Source: Lithodes maja (Eukaryota; Arthropoda; Malacostraca; Decapoda; Lithodidae). From it: a stretch of DNA of 64,000 bases. Below the pieces are notes generated by a model. It had not been told where the DNA came from. It made no database searches and saw only the letters and a program-made list of their open reading frames with translations. The stretch covers positions 93,891-157,890 of the forward strand of contig JBAKBP010003221.1 in NCBI GenBank assembly GCA_037953745.1. The letters run 5' to 3'. Below are positions 44,002 to 56,037 of this stretch, piece after piece; positions within the stretch are counted from its first letter, which is position 1, and each line of letters starts with the position of its first letter. A program made the position numbers and the translations under genes.

Positions 44002-45567
44002 TCATATCAGGTCGTTCTGCCAGGGGACACTGCCACTGGGTGATGAACAGTACTCGGTGAGGTGCTGGCGTTGCCTCTTGGCCTGGGCTGTCACGACATT
44101 CCTGGATAATCTCTCGAGGGGATTCAGCCTGTCCCGCACCTCCCTCCAACCACCCGGGATGATAGCATGCGTCTCAGGGTCCTCCTCGTCCGCTAGGTTG
44201 GCGTGGTGATTAGGGAACCTCATTCGCATAATGTTATGCATGCAACAGCACGCCATCACCACAGACTCAACACGGGACGGGTGGAGGGGAATGCTGTGAA
44301 GAAGGCACCTGAACCTGAATTAGGGAGAGAACAAACATGTATATTTAAACACTGAATAGTATAGTTTATATGAAATAGGGAAATAAAGGTTAGGATCATT
44401 TTTAGTTAAAATTGGACTTGCAGACGTGGATAAATCACACTCTGTGGATGTGGGGGAGATGTATTAATCCATATTAATTATAGGGATAATGGTTACGAGC
44501 ATGTATATTTAATAGCTGAATAGTATACTTCATATTAGTATGGTGCTATCACCGATACCTATATTTCTGGTCAAACATTTCACATAATCAAACACATACC
44601 TGGTTGCCATGATGCCAAAGGCGTTCTCAACAACTCTGCGAGCCCGGGACAGTCTGTAGTTGAAGATCCGCTCCGGTACAGTCAGTTGCCGGGTAGAGTG
44701 TGGCTTCATCAACCACCTTCGCATGGGGAAGGCGTCATCACCCACCAGGAAGTAGGGAACAGGTGTGTCGTCGTTGGGCAGGTGTTCGGCAGCAGGGAGT
44801 CCCAGGGTGCACCCATCCAATGCTGCTCTGATATTCGTTCTTATAAATACCCCTCCATCTGAGGAGCTACCGTGATTACCCACGTCACAGTAGAGGAACT
44901 TGTAGTCGGCGTCTACAATAGCCATGAGCACGATGGAGTGGAAGCCTTTGTAGTTGTAGAATTCTGTACCGGCATTTGGAGGGCATTTGATGGCACAGTG
45001 CTTTCCGTCGATGGCACCAACGGTATGTGGGAAATCCCAGCGCTTGGCAAATCCACTGGCAACATCCTTCCACTCCGCCGGTGTCCTGGGGCACCGTATA
45101 ACCTCTTCCTGGTATTCTGCAATGATGGCTTCGCAGGTTGCAGGCACAATGAGGGAGATGGTGTTCCTGGCCACACGGAACGCGTACTGTAGGCTAGGAT
45201 ATGAGTCACCAGTGGCCAGGTAGCGGAGTGTGATTGCAATCCTCAGCCCAGGTGACAAAGCATCCCTCCAGAAGGTGTCCTGTTTCTCTACCCTAGGCCC
45301 GACACGTGCCACCAACTCCCTAAACATGTGGACGTCCACACGTAGGAAATTCCGGAATCCTTTGGGGTCCTCTCTCTCAAGCTCCTCCATAAGTTGTTCG
45401 TACACACCGAACTGTGGCCGTCTCAGTAGCCACCTCCTAGCCCAAACTCTCATTCGTGGCCTTTCCCCTTGACGTCTTTCTTCAGCCTCCTTCTCCTCGA
45501 GGTCTAGGAGACGGATCTGCATGTTCAGTAGGAGGACAGCTGCCGCTCTCCGCCTCCTGATGGACAT
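44002..45567 (-). CDS. PIF/Harbinger DDE transposase (two exons)
   Basis: Exon 1 45567-44600 and exon 2 44314-44002 join through a GTATGT...CAG intron (44599-44315) to give 426 residues. ATG 45567 (MSIRRRRAAAVLL) is preferred because upstream codons run through the TATA box and terminal repeats. Catalytic triad: D187 (VGAIDGKH), D277 (LVGDDAFP), E314 (RRVVENAFG). Exon 2 adds FRCLLHSIPLHPSRVESVV and ACCCMHNIMR, the usual C-terminal blocks, which supports the intron. Cuts at TIRs and inserts at TWA sites. All key residues are present and no lesion was found. Confidence 0.9.
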
Positions 45568-45656
45568 GGTGGGTGGGTGGGTTGGGCTGTATCCTGCAGA
45601 GTACGTCCGTCCGTGGTGGTGTTGCGTGGTGTGAATAATGGTGCCAGTGGGGGCCT

Positions 45657-45670
45657 CTTTATATACGTAT
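45657..45670 (-). promoter_or_regulatory. TATA box of the Harbinger transposase
   Basis: TATATAAAG on the minus strand, about 95 bp upstream of the ATG at 45567, just inside the right subterminal array. Confidence 0.6.
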
Positions 45671-46059
45671 CCTGACACTCGCCAACACTCGCACACACTC
45701 GTGTTAGACTCCCATACACTCCTGTAAACTTCCTGTAGACTCGCGTTCATCTCGTGTAAACTCGTGTAAACTCGTGTAAACTCCTGTAACACTCGTGTAG
45801 ACTCCCGTAAACTCGCAGTAGTCGTACCCTGGAATTTGACCGTTATTTTTCAAATTTTGGCGGTGCGTGTTTGGGTCGTGTTAAACTCGCCAACACTCGC
45901 GTAAACTCGCGTAAACTCGTGTAAACTCATGTAAACTCGTGTAAACTCGTGTTAAATTCGTGTTCTATGCGTGTTTACTCGCACCAGCTGCTACTCGCGT
46001 TGGTTTCGGGCTCCATCAACGGTGATTTGCGGCGAGTATGACTCGCGTTGGCCTCGCGG
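45665..46059. repeat. Harbinger right subterminal array
   Basis: Degenerate ACTCGTGTAAA/ACTCGCGTAGA units (45672-45815 and 45885-45990) flank unique DNA. Same motif as the left array. Confidence 0.82.
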
Positions 46060-46087
46060 TCCGACTCGCCTATGTGTGAACCTACCT
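46060..46087 (-). repeat. Harbinger right terminal inverted repeat
   Basis: Exact inverse of 39876-39903; followed by the TAA duplication 46088-46090. Confidence 0.92.
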
Positions 46088-46090
46088 TAA

Positions 46091-48425
46091 GGCTGGAAAT
46101 AAATTTTTGTTAACCATAATGGATGTTGCCACTAGATACCCCGACGCATACCCTATGAAAAATGGCATGGCTAAGACGGTAGTCAGTAACTTGTTGTGGT
46201 ACTTTTCAAGGTACGGGTACCCGGAGGAGATTCAGTCTGATCAGGGATCCAATTTCACCTCCAATATATTCAAGCAAACAATGCAACAGCATGGGATACG
46301 AGCAGTAGTATCGTCAGCGTATCACCCTGAGAGTCAAGGGGTGCTTGAGCGGTGGCATGCCACCCTTAAAAGCATGCTCAGGTGTTATTGTGCTGACAAC
46401 GGAAGGGATTGGGATCTTGGATTGCCTTATGTGCTGTTTGCTGCTCGGGAAGTGCCTGGTGAGAGCCTGGGATTTAGTCCAAACGAGCTGATTTTTGGAC
46501 ACCGTGTCAGGGGCCCCCTTAATATGCTGAGAGAAATTTGGGAGGGAACTGTGCATCCTTGTCCCTTGTTAAAGTATGTGTTTGAAAGCCGTGAGCGCAT
46601 GCTTAAGAGTCTGGAGATGGCAGGTCGAAACTTGACAGAATCACAAGCTTTGATGAAGGACAGGTATGATCGCAAGGTGAGGCTCCGGAAGTTCATTGTA
46701 GGACAAGAGGTATTAATTTTGTTGCCTTTGGTTGAGAACCCCCTCTCTGCGAAGTACACTGGACCTTATAAAATTGTAGAAAAAATTTCAGACCTAGATT
46801 ACCTTGTTGCCACTCCAGACAGGAGGAAAAAGAACCAGTTATGTCACGTGAACCTTATAAAAGAGTATGTGAGGCGCCCCTCTGAGCCTCTCACTGTCCC
46901 TGTGTTGGCTTGTTGCGGCCGTGGTGGAGAAGGAGAGGGGGACAGTCAAGCTTCAGAGGAGGATAGCTGGGATCAACATGTTTCAGCGGATCAGTGGGCG
47001 GGGAACTCGAGCCTAAGGGCTGACGAGGCTATAGCTCATTTGCCTGAGCCGCAGTTTGATGCTATCCGTCAGTTGTTCGGTTCATACCCCACTGTATTTG
47101 CTGAACACCCAGGCCTCACTACTCAGGCTATGCATGATGTTGACGTGGGGGACCATCTACCCTTTAAGTCAATCCCGTACCGTGTGCCCCCCATAAAACT
47201 ACCAGCACTGAAGGAGGAGTTGGAGTATATGCTCGGTAGAGGGTTGATAGAGAAAGGCACAGTTAAATGGACTTCCCCCGTAACACTGCAGCCTAAGCCA
47301 GATGGCAAGGTACGCTTTTGTATTGATTTCCGTAGGTTAAACGGTATGACTCCAACTAACCCATATCCTCTTCCTCGGGTTGATGATAGTGTTGATAAAA
47401 TTGGTAATGCTCGGTTTTTGTCTAAAGTAGATTTAGTAAAAGGTTACTGGCAAGTACCTTTGTCCGAGCATGCTAAAGAGGTATGTGGTTTTGTGGTGGA
47501 CGGGAGTACCTACCGGTGTAATGTTATGCCCTACGGACTTAAGAATGCACCAGCAACGTTTCAGAACCTGATGAATGAAATTGTCAAGGACATTCCAAAT
47601 TGCACCGTATATTTGGACGATGTAATCATTTATGATGACGACTTTGAGAGCCATTGTGAGCACCTTGAGACCTTGTTCCGGAAACTTAGTGAAGCAGGTC
47701 TGGTAGTAAATTTGGCAAAGTGTGACTTCGTAAAAGCCACTGTGCAGTACCTTGGGTTTGTAGTGGGAAGGGGACAGGTGTGCCCTCCTCAGAACAAGGT
47801 ACAGGCTATCAATAAATTTCCGCACCCAACCACCAAGAAGCAGATTATGAGATTCTTGGGTATGATAGGCTACTACAGACGCTTCATAAAAGGTTACTCA
47901 ACGGTGTTGGCACCTCTCACAGATTTGTTATCTAAAGACAAAAAGTTTTTGTGGGCACCTGAGTGTGAAAAGGCTTTTACTTTGGTGAAACATTTGCTAT
48001 GTACTCATCCGATACTCAGGGCCCCAGACTTTAACAGGCCTTTTCAGCTGGCAACAGATGCTAGTGGTGTAGGGGCTGGTGCCGTCTTGCTACAGACAGA
48101 CAATGAGGGTGTGGAACACCCAGTAAGTTTCTTTTCTAAAAAGTTCAATGCTGCACAAAAGAACTATTCTACAATAGAAAAGGAATTACTGGCGATTGTG
48201 CTGTCGCTCAGGCACTTCGAGGTGTATGTTCCAGCCTATGGCCCAGTCGTGGTTATCTACACTGATCATCACCCTTTGAGATTCCTAAATCAATTTCACA
48301 ATCGCAATATGAGACTGACCAGGTGGTCTTTGATGTTGCAGGAGTATAACCTGGACATCCGTCATATTGCGGGATGTGACAATGTGATCGCGGATTGTTT
48401 ATCGAGGGTAGATGATCAGTCGTAG
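46091..48425 (+). pseudogene. pol of copy B, part 2: integrase core, reverse transcriptase, RNase H
   Basis: Resumes directly after the Harbinger element. Integrase core: IQSDQGSNF (second Asp) and SQGVLERWHATLK (Glu), then a C-terminal integrase region with SAKYTGPYKIVEKISDLDYL. Reverse transcriptase follows: LIEKGTVKWTSPVTLQPKPD, FCIDFRRLNG, LSKVDLVKGYWQVPL and TVYLDDVIIY with the YLDD active site. RNase H starts at LATDASGVGAGAVLLQ and contains YSTIEKELLAIV and YTDHHPLRF. Stop at 48423-48425. No internal lesion, but separation from part 1 by the insertion leaves copy B defective. Confidence 0.92.
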
Positions 48426-48812
48426 GCTATCACAGGTGTGTGGGTTTGAGTGGAGAAAAAATAGGCTGCCCTTATAGTGCAGCCGGGAAAAACATATTAA
48501 AATATAAAAATCATAAAAAAACTCTTTCTTTTTTATATAGATAATTGTATAAGTTTGTCATAGCCTATAGAGTTTGAGTAGTCCACGAACTATCAAACGG
48601 CTGAGCTGCTGTAAGCTCGCTCTGGGAGCATGATATTGTGTCTTTTGCTATTGTTGGGAGGAGTTATAAAATGTAATTTTTTTTTAAGATGTGTTTTAGT
48701 GATAATCTCAGCTTTGTTTTAGTGCCATGCGGTCGCTGGGTGTGAGGGGCTTGATGGGGTTCTGTGTATCAGATTTTAGCTCAGGGTTGAGCAAGTAAAA
48801 TCTTGGGGGAGG
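48426..48812 (+). other. 3' untranslated region and polypurine tract of copy B
   Basis: 390 bp without coding sequence. AAAATCTTGGGGGAGG ends at 48812, directly before the 3' LTR, in the polypurine-tract position used to prime plus-strand synthesis. Confidence 0.7.
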
Positions 48813-50670
48813 TGTGACGCATGTCGAGTATGAGCATGCTGTACAGAACGCCCAGTCATGCCCCACTCTCGCTAGGATCGTCAGGGCAGGAACTTTGGCT
48901 GTAGTCTGTGTAGAGTTTCCTAACTTAGTTTATGTGAGCCGTTGTACTATAAGTATTATAAATATGTATCTTGTTTTCATCTGAGTCAACGAGTTCTATT
49001 TTATATCATTAGTTATAAGTGTTGTGTGTGGGACTTATTTGTAATGATGAAAGGAGAGAGAGAGATTACGTAACGAGGGCCAGCGAGTGCGCCATGAGGC
49101 AGGTAGGCCTAACTCCCCTCCTTCCTCCTCCCTCCTCCCTCTCAGTGCGTGGGAAATCCATTGTCGATCCCAGATTGAGAGAGAATATTACGTAACGATT
49201 GCTAGTGGGCGGTCCTTAGTAGTTGGCGATATGCTCACTAGAGGGCCGAGTATAAAAAGGGAGGTCTCGCCGCATTTTCCTCAGAACTCATTAGGCAGAG
49301 CGACTTCTCATATCCCTTGCAACTATATATATTCTTCCGACTGATGTGAACTTTCCCTACTCTCTGTACCGCCTACCTTCTTCTTTTCCCGAACCCTTTT
49401 TAACCTCAATGACCCCTTTGGTGCAGATTTAGTCAGCCAAAGTATTGTCGCTTGAGTTCTCATGAGATATATGCCTATTAGATAGCCTATTTTGGAAGGG
49501 ATAACTAGAATAGGATTGATTAATGTTTGTTGCACTCGTATATGCATTTCCCTGTGTATGATTATTCATGTTCCTGTTTTCTGCTGATCTAGGTGATGCT
49601 AGACTGGGATAAGGCTACTAGAGTTGTGATTCCCGATGTGTATTAGGTTTTGTTGAACCTGTACAATCACAACGGAGACTTGGAAAGCCTAGGTGGTCTT
49701 TCTGACTGTGTACCTTGTGAGTTTAGCACTGTGTTGCGAGTGAGGGCTTTTGCCTCTGCCACCCAGCACTGTGCTAACTCGTTTGCTTGACTTTGAGAGG
49801 ATCGCCAGGAGAGAACCAGATACTAGTGATCTGGATCTCTCAAGAGAGCATCCCGTCAATTACCGTAATTTGGCCGCACAGTCTTAAGGACCTCGCTAGG
49901 CTACGAGCCGCTTGCTCAGCCATTGTTTCCTAGCCTACTACATCCCAGCTAGACTTTGCTCGGTCAGCAGATACAGCATAGTATTGAAGCTTTCCTTATG
50001 TATGTTATTGTTTATGCACTATTGATTTCATGTGTGGCACACATAGCTACTTTAGAGATTAGTGGCCCCCGAGCACAATCCTAGTAGGCTATTGCCAGTG
50101 CATTGTCGGAGTACTTCTTTTATATGTTTGCCATTTACTACTGTCTATTCTTATAATTCTTCTTATGTCAATTTAAAGCCTTTAATATTACTTAATTGCC
50201 AGTGTGTTGCTTATTGAATTGCTGTTCAAAATCCGATACTTACTTCTTACGAGTATCCGAGAAGCATCTAACTTTATCAGAAGATTCCTTGCTCGATGCT
50301 CGAGGACTATTGTTTAACGTAACGTAATAGTGCCGATCCGAAGTAGAGGGTGGAGGACTTCTTAAGTTCTTAGTCAAGGGTGGATTACTTCGGCTTCGGC
50401 CAACACTATTCTTTGGTGTTGTTGTATTTACTTCTTTGTTTGATTGTTGACCAGACTAGATAACTCCCGTCTCTTTATTAGTCTGTTGTGAAACGCTAGT
50501 ACCGAGTTCTTGTATACCCCGTTATAGCAGATAGAACTCTGGAGGGTATTGGTGTTTTTTGTTCGGCTGGCAGTACTCTGGGGTTGGGATCGTGTGTTTC
50601 CGTTGTGGCAGCGAGCCATACTCGAGTCCTGTTTGAGAGCCCTAGTGTACCCGAGTGCCCGGTCGTAACA
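48813..50670 (+). repeat. 3' LTR of Gypsy copy B
   Basis: 1858 bp, same ends as the 5' LTR; TATA box at 49251-49259; followed by TTAC. Confidence 0.97.
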
Positions 50671-50674
50671 TTAC

Positions 50675-51057
50675 CTACGACTGAATGATATCATAAAGAA
50701 ACTTGTAATTTTTATGAGTTTGAAGAGGCGGTTATATAAAAGAAAACAGTATATTGAACTGTCTGGATCTATTTTATATAATTTACTTATAATTAATATC
50801 ATATGCAGTTTGGTGGGGTAAGTCTTCTCTAGCTCAAATATACAAATTATAGTTGCAGGTGTGTTATTTAACGCTACATTGCCCCGGAGATTGGTCAGAC
50901 TACTACAGTCTTACTGTGTGGCACATTGGTTGGTCATACGCTTCACAACATATAGGACAGGTCAGGACGATACGAATGGGCAAGTCTCCTAACAATTGGT
51001 TACTTTGTTCACCTAACAGTATATAAGAACAGTCACTTCCACATTCATTAACTCCCA

Positions 51058-51064
<7 letters not shown>
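50675..51064. other. unassigned DNA
   Basis: No coding, TIR or repeat signal seen between the LTR target duplication and the GA microsatellite. Confidence 0.5.

Positions 51065-51118
<54 letters not shown>
51065..51118. repeat. (GA)n microsatellite
   Basis: About 54 bp of GA dinucleotides. Confidence 0.95.
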
Positions 51119-51121
<3 letters not shown>

Positions 51122-51199
51122 TCACTCGGTTGATCTTTTACCTCCGTTTGTTTGTCGGTTTGTTTGTTTGACTCTAAACAAGATAAAAAAAACACAGCC

Positions 51200-51972
51200 A
51201 GTATAGGCGAAGGTATGCTCTCTGCCAAGTGCCGCTCTAGTTTACCTATATATCATGTAAGCCTTAATCCTATATCTAACCTTGTTTTTTGTATAAACCT
51301 TCTATTTAAACCAAGTAGGCTTATTGTATACACATTATGTTCTCCGAAGTAAGGTAATCGTAGGATAGATTTAGGAAAGAATAGTTAGGGAAGACTGAGT
51401 AGAACTGTTAACACATATATATCTGCCCGCAACATTCTAAACACAAAGCATTATACGAAGAAAAGCATTATACGGATATAGGAAATGGACATAGTGATAA
51501 TAGGTAATATTAAATAGAAATATATTAATAATATACGTGCGAATGGAAGTGAATTACAGAATATTAACAACAATTGGTCGAAACTCTTATAACACATAAA
51601 TATACATAACAAGGCAAATAAAACATATACACTAACATACAGTATATTGTAGGATTGCAGGTGCTATTAGATAACGTATATAATTTGGTAGAGATAGGGA
51701 GAGGGCTATCATATAATTATGTGAGTATTTTATTGATAATATGAGCGAGAGAGAGAGAGAGAGAGAGGTGTGGAATTTTAGTTTAGGGGAAGAAAGTTGG
51801 GGTAAGGTAACTACCGTACTACCCTGGCTTCTACACCCTCCTACTCTGCCCTCTCTAACACCCCCCCCCCCCCCCCCTGTCCCTCCCCTTCCTCTGGCTG
51901 GCATCCAGTCTCAAGGGGTACCAAGCAAAAAACAATACATTTTAGTTGACGCGTTCACGTGGGGGTCCACGA
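51200..51972. repeat. about 770-bp dispersed repeat, arm 2 (inverted)
   Basis: Inverse of 26475-27245 over nearly its full length; contains a C-run at 51861-51876 matching the G-run at 26598-26605. Confidence 0.75.
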
Positions 51973-52735
51973 ATTTGTATAAGTGACTGTACCAAGTCAG
52001 GGTGTCAAACGAAATCCAAATCTATTATGACTGTTTAGTCCTTTATTATTGTATATGCATAGGTCAAATTCTGGTTTATGGCTCAATTAATGTCTTTGGA
52101 AGTAATAAGAGGGCCAAACAATGCTATTTTCTTGTATTTCTTTTCATATTCATTCAAGTTTTCAAACAAAATGGCTCTGGTTTCACATTCTGTACTAGAG
52201 ACCTCTTTTTCATCATATTCTGGCCGCTATTAGACGATTTCATTCAGCTTAGGAAAGATGTCTACCCATTTAAAGGATACTGACTATCTCAATTAATCCT
52301 TTTAGGTACCATATATCCTTTCCTACTTCCTAAACTTCATAAAACCGTCTAAAAATTGCTGAAATAAATGCAAAAGACGAGGCTGGTATCGAAGGGGATA
52401 AGGGGACAGTGGTTATGTTCTGGGGTCTATTTATTTATATATTAATTTATTGTTTAGTTTCCTCGCTAGATCTCCCTCAAGCATTAAAAAATACCCCCAA
52501 TACCCCCCCCCCCCACCCTTCAAGATAAATGTGTATATTTTCAAATTTTCTTGATTGGGTTGTCCAGTCTCTGTCTACTGAAGTGGAAACAGCCTGAACC
52601 CCACCCCTTACTGGCAAATTACAGAGTGCTACAGTTATACATGAAGGCAGAATTGGTTGGAGTGAGTGTGTGGAAGGAATAACTCGCCATTTATTAGCAG
52701 TTATATGGTCAGCGTTGTGTGCTTGCTGGCTTTAA
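51973..52735. other. unassigned AT-rich DNA
   Basis: No gene. 52195-52320 is loosely similar to the MITE interior at 52760-52860 (CATCATATTCTGG, TTAGACGATTT, ACTATCTCAAT), so an older member of that family may lie here. Confidence 0.45.
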
Positions 52736-52941
52736 CCCCTTCACCACCATGACGTAATTGTCATCATATTCTGGTTACCATTAGACGATTTTCTTAAGTT
52801 TTTAATCTACCTATACGACTCAGCTGGGTAAATACTATCTCAATAAACCCTCTTAGTAACATAGGTCCTTCTTAAACTGCATACAATCATCTAACTATAG
52901 TCAGAATCCAAGGTATAAAGACGTCATGGTGCATGAAGGGG
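52736..52941. mobile_element. TTAA-flanked MITE
   Basis: TTAA at 52732-52735 and 52942-52945. Left end CCCCTTCACCACCATGACGT; right end reversed CCCCTTCATGCACCATGACG. 206 bp, non-coding, related to 25522-25731. Confidence 0.72.
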
Positions 52942-53069
52942 TTAATGGGATAGTGGTTATTCTTTTGGGTCTATATATTTATATATTCAATTATTATTTA
53001 GTTTCCTCGCTAGACCTTCATAAAGCTTATACACACACACCCTAGACCCCCTTCAAGATACATGTGTTC

Positions 53070-53160
53070 ATTTATCGATAGAAAAATGTCCAGGCCCAAG
53101 GCCGGATCCTCTTAAATTTTAGGCTTGCTATCGCTCGCCAGGAAAAAAATGATACCTAAA
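53070..53160. repeat. hairpin-core remnant
   Basis: TTATCGATAGAAAAATGTCC, AAGGCCGGATCC and GGCTTGCTATCGCTCGCCAGG-like blocks match the cores of foldback elements 1 and 3. 53160-53400 holds nothing else recognisable. Confidence 0.5.
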
Positions 53161-53400
53161 TGGCACGAAAGGTCTTAAGAACTTCACATTAATGGAACAA
53201 ACGTCATAAATTCTCAAAGCTAATGGGACTAAACATGAGCGAGAAGGGGGGGACTGAAAAAACGACATACATCCCCCTGAAGTAGAGTTATTGATAGTTT
53301 CCTGTCAGTTTGAACAGTGTTTGGGGTCTGCTTGTGTTCTGTTTAGGTCTTTCTTTATCTTAATTTTCTCTGATTCCTCGTTATTAGGCTGATACTAGTT

Positions 53401-53409
53401 CTCTCTCTC

Positions 53410-53471
<62 letters not shown>
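53401..53471. repeat. (CT)n microsatellite
   Basis: About 70 bp of CT, directly next to the start of CR1-like element A coding sequence. Confidence 0.92.
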
Positions 53472-53474
<3 letters not shown>

Positions 53475-55703
53475 AGAAGAATTAATAGAGAATTTGAATG
53501 TTGGTGATGAATTCAGTAACAGCGACCATCGTACAATAACTTTCACTTTAAAGTTTACTAGTAACGAACCAAATAGCAGCAACGAAAAAGTCCCTAATTT
53601 CAAGAAAGCAAACTTTCATAAACTTAGAGCTATGTTTAAAGAAACTGACTGGAGCTTTTTAATTAACAATAACGACATAAATACATCTTAGGAACTATTC
53701 GAAACCACTTACCTAAAAGCAGTGCAGGACTGCATACCATCGAAAATACAGCGTACAGGCCATAATAATAAGCCCAAATGGTGGAATAAAGATATTTCAA
53801 ACTGTCTGCTTGCTAAAAAGTTTGCTAATGATAGATTAAAATCCTTACAAAATTACGAAGAATAGGTGAAATTTGTAGAGCTACGACGCAAAGCCAAAAA
53901 GTTAATTAAGCAAAGTAAGAAGACCCTGGAGTTACATGTTGCGAATCAAAGTAAAACAAACTCGAAAGAATTCTATAGTTATATCAGAAAGAAAAAAGTA
54001 GTTACTTCAACTGTTGGACCGTTAGTCGATGCAAATGGAGAATACACCAAAGACGAAGTACAAATGAGTAATGCCCTCAATACCTTCTTTGCATCAGTTT
54101 TTACAACGGAAGACTTCAGTGATATCCCTACACCATCGCCGATTCAGATTGATAATTCAGATGTTCTAAGCAATATCACCGTTACAGAGAGAGAAGTATT
54201 GATTTTTTTTAGATAAACTCAAGGTAAATAAAACACCTGGACCTGATACAATCTCACCTAGAGTCCTAAAGGAAGCTAAGGATGAGCTCTCTAAACCACT
54301 GACATTGCTATTCAATAAATCCTTGCAGTCTGGAACTAGCGGAAGCTAGTGGAAGCTAGCCAACGTAACACCGATATTCAAAAAAGGCAGCAAATCCCTA
54401 CCCAGTAACTATCGTCCAATTAGCTTAACCTCAGTTGTATGTAAAATGCTAGAAACACTCATAAGAGACAGACTCGTTTATCACTTAGAGCAAAATAACA
54501 TACTCAACACGGCTTTCGTAAAAAAAGTTCCTGTTTAACAAACCTCTTAGACTTCTTCCACGATATCCTCAACCTCTACGATCAGATTAAAGCTGTAGAT
54601 ATTATATACCTTGATTTTCAAATGGCCTTTGACAAAGTTCCCCACAAACGTTTACTGCTAAAACTAAAAGCGCATGGAATACAAGACGGTGTGTTGAAAT
54701 GGATAGAAAATTGGCTCCGCGACAGAAAGCAAAGAGTAGTCATAAACGGTAAGGCATCTAAATGGACCAATGTAAGTAGCGGGGTACCCCAGGGATCGGT
54801 ACTAGGACCAATTATCTTTCTAATTTACATCACCGACATAGGTGAGGGTCTCACCTGTACAATCTCAAAATTTGCTGACGATACAAAAATTGCAAATAGC
54901 GTACTCTCAAAAGAACAAGTTGACGATATGCAACACAATCTAGATAAGTTGTCATGTTGGGCCCAAATTTGGCAAATGAGTTTCAATGCGGATAAATGTA
55001 AAGTTCTATATATCAGATACCAAAATGAGAAAGCAAACTATTTGATGAATGGCACTCAGCTTAATTAAGAATGTAAACAGAGAAACCTATCTGGGAGTAA
55101 CAATATCGAGTAACCTAAAACCGAGTCAACAATGTTCAGAAGTTGTTAAGAAGGCAAACAAAATAATTGGCTTTATAGGCAGGTCGTTTGAGCATAAATC
55201 CAAAGACATTATCCTAACCCTTTACAATTCCTTACTCCGCCCTCTTCTGGAATAATGCGTTCAATCCTGGTGCCCTTATTACCAAAAAAGATATAGACAA
55301 GCTAGAACGAGTTCAATGTAGAGTTACCAAAATGATGCCTAGCCTAAAGAACAAACCATACGAAGAGCGTCTTAGAGAATTAAATCTATTTCCTTTAACC
55401 CAGCGCAGATTAAGAGGCGACTTAATTCAAGTGGTCAAAATCATCAAAGGCATCAACAATATGAACTGTAGTAAGTACTTCACTATCGACCAATCTAATT
55501 ACACGCGGGGAAACGGGTGCAAAATTATTGGTAAATCTTTTAACTCACACGAAGCTAAGAATTTCTTCTTCAATCAAGTTGTCAACTTATGGAATGGGCT
55601 TCCCCGAGATGTTATAGACTGCAGCACCATTGATTCATTTAAACTTCGCCTAGACAAATATCTCGCATCAAACCCTCGACTGACTGCGTTTGTAAATGAA
55701 TAA
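53472..55703 (+). pseudogene. CR1-like endonuclease end and reverse transcriptase, multiple frameshifts
   Basis: NVGDEFSNSDHRTITFTL is the SDH motif of the endonuclease end. The linker reads KKLIKQSKKTLELHVANQSK. Breaks: stop 53689, stop 53863, shift near 54203-54216, stops near 54340-54540. Palm: DFQMAFDKVPHKRLLLKL (motif A), SGVPQGSVLGPIIFLIYI (B), KFADDTKI (C). Further breaks at about 55065 and 55253. C-terminal block NQVVNLWNGLPRDV ends at 55703. Non-functional. Confidence 0.87.
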
Positions 55704-55930
55704 CTTTATTTTATCCTCCCCTCAGTTACTAACCCATCTGTCTCCTACTAACTTCCTAATCCTGCCACGGACATTAGTTCCAGGGCAGTAGTTCCCTTTC
55801 CAATGTTCCCTTACCCACTCTAAACCACTGTTTGGACACTTAATCCTCAATGTTTTGGAGGACAAGCAGCCTAGATGGGTCACTAGACCTGTTGTTGCTC
55901 GATTTCCTTTGTACATTTTTGTACTCCTTT
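53472..55930 (+). mobile_element. CR1-like non-LTR element A, plus-strand copy
   Basis: Starts at the end of the endonuclease domain, runs through reverse transcriptase to a 3' UTR and CTTTGTAC-type tail (about 55905-55935). It aligns with the minus copy at 15916-17943. 5'-truncated or rearranged at the CT tract. Confidence 0.88.
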
Positions 55931-55974
55931 GTACTCCTTCCTATATCTACCGCCAGCTATCACCTCTGCATTCT

Positions 55975-55979
<5 letters not shown>

Positions 55980-56034
<55 letters not shown>
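55980..56034. repeat. (CT)n microsatellite
   Basis: About 55 bp of CT dinucleotides between the CR1-like tail and an endonuclease fragment. Confidence 0.92.

Positions 56035-56037
<3 letters not shown>

Larger units (their letters stand above)
39876..46087. mobile_element. PIF/Harbinger transposon, apparently intact
   Basis: 6212 bp flanked by TAA (39873-39875 and 46088-46090). The first 28 bp (AGGTAGGTTCACACATAGGC then GAGTCGGA) are identical at both ends in inverse orientation. It carries two divergent-type accessory genes: a MADF protein (plus) and a DDE transposase (minus), each with a TATA box and introns. Copy A shows the uninterrupted integrase at this site. No stop or frameshift was found in either spliced gene. 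Confidence 0.94.
34999..50670 (+). mobile_element. Ty3/Gypsy LTR retrotransposon, Gmr1-like, copy B (with nested Harbinger)
   Basis: Complete element: 5' LTR 34999-36863, 3' LTR 48813-50670, target duplication TTAC at 34995-34998 and 50671-50674. Excluding the 6212-bp Harbinger insert and its TAA duplication it is about 9.46 kb. Domain order is gag, CCHC, protease, integrase, reverse transcriptase, RNase H. The LTRs differ by about six substitutions and one 7-bp unit, so the insertion is young. No envelope-like frame lies between RNase H and the 3' LTR. Confidence 0.96.

Noticed and set aside
45568..45792. N-terminal extension of the Harbinger transposase
   Set aside because: It would read through the TATA box and subterminal repeats; ATG 45567 starts the conserved part.
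48426..48812. envelope gene in Gypsy copy B
   Set aside because: Only 390 bp between RNase H and the 3' LTR, without an open frame.
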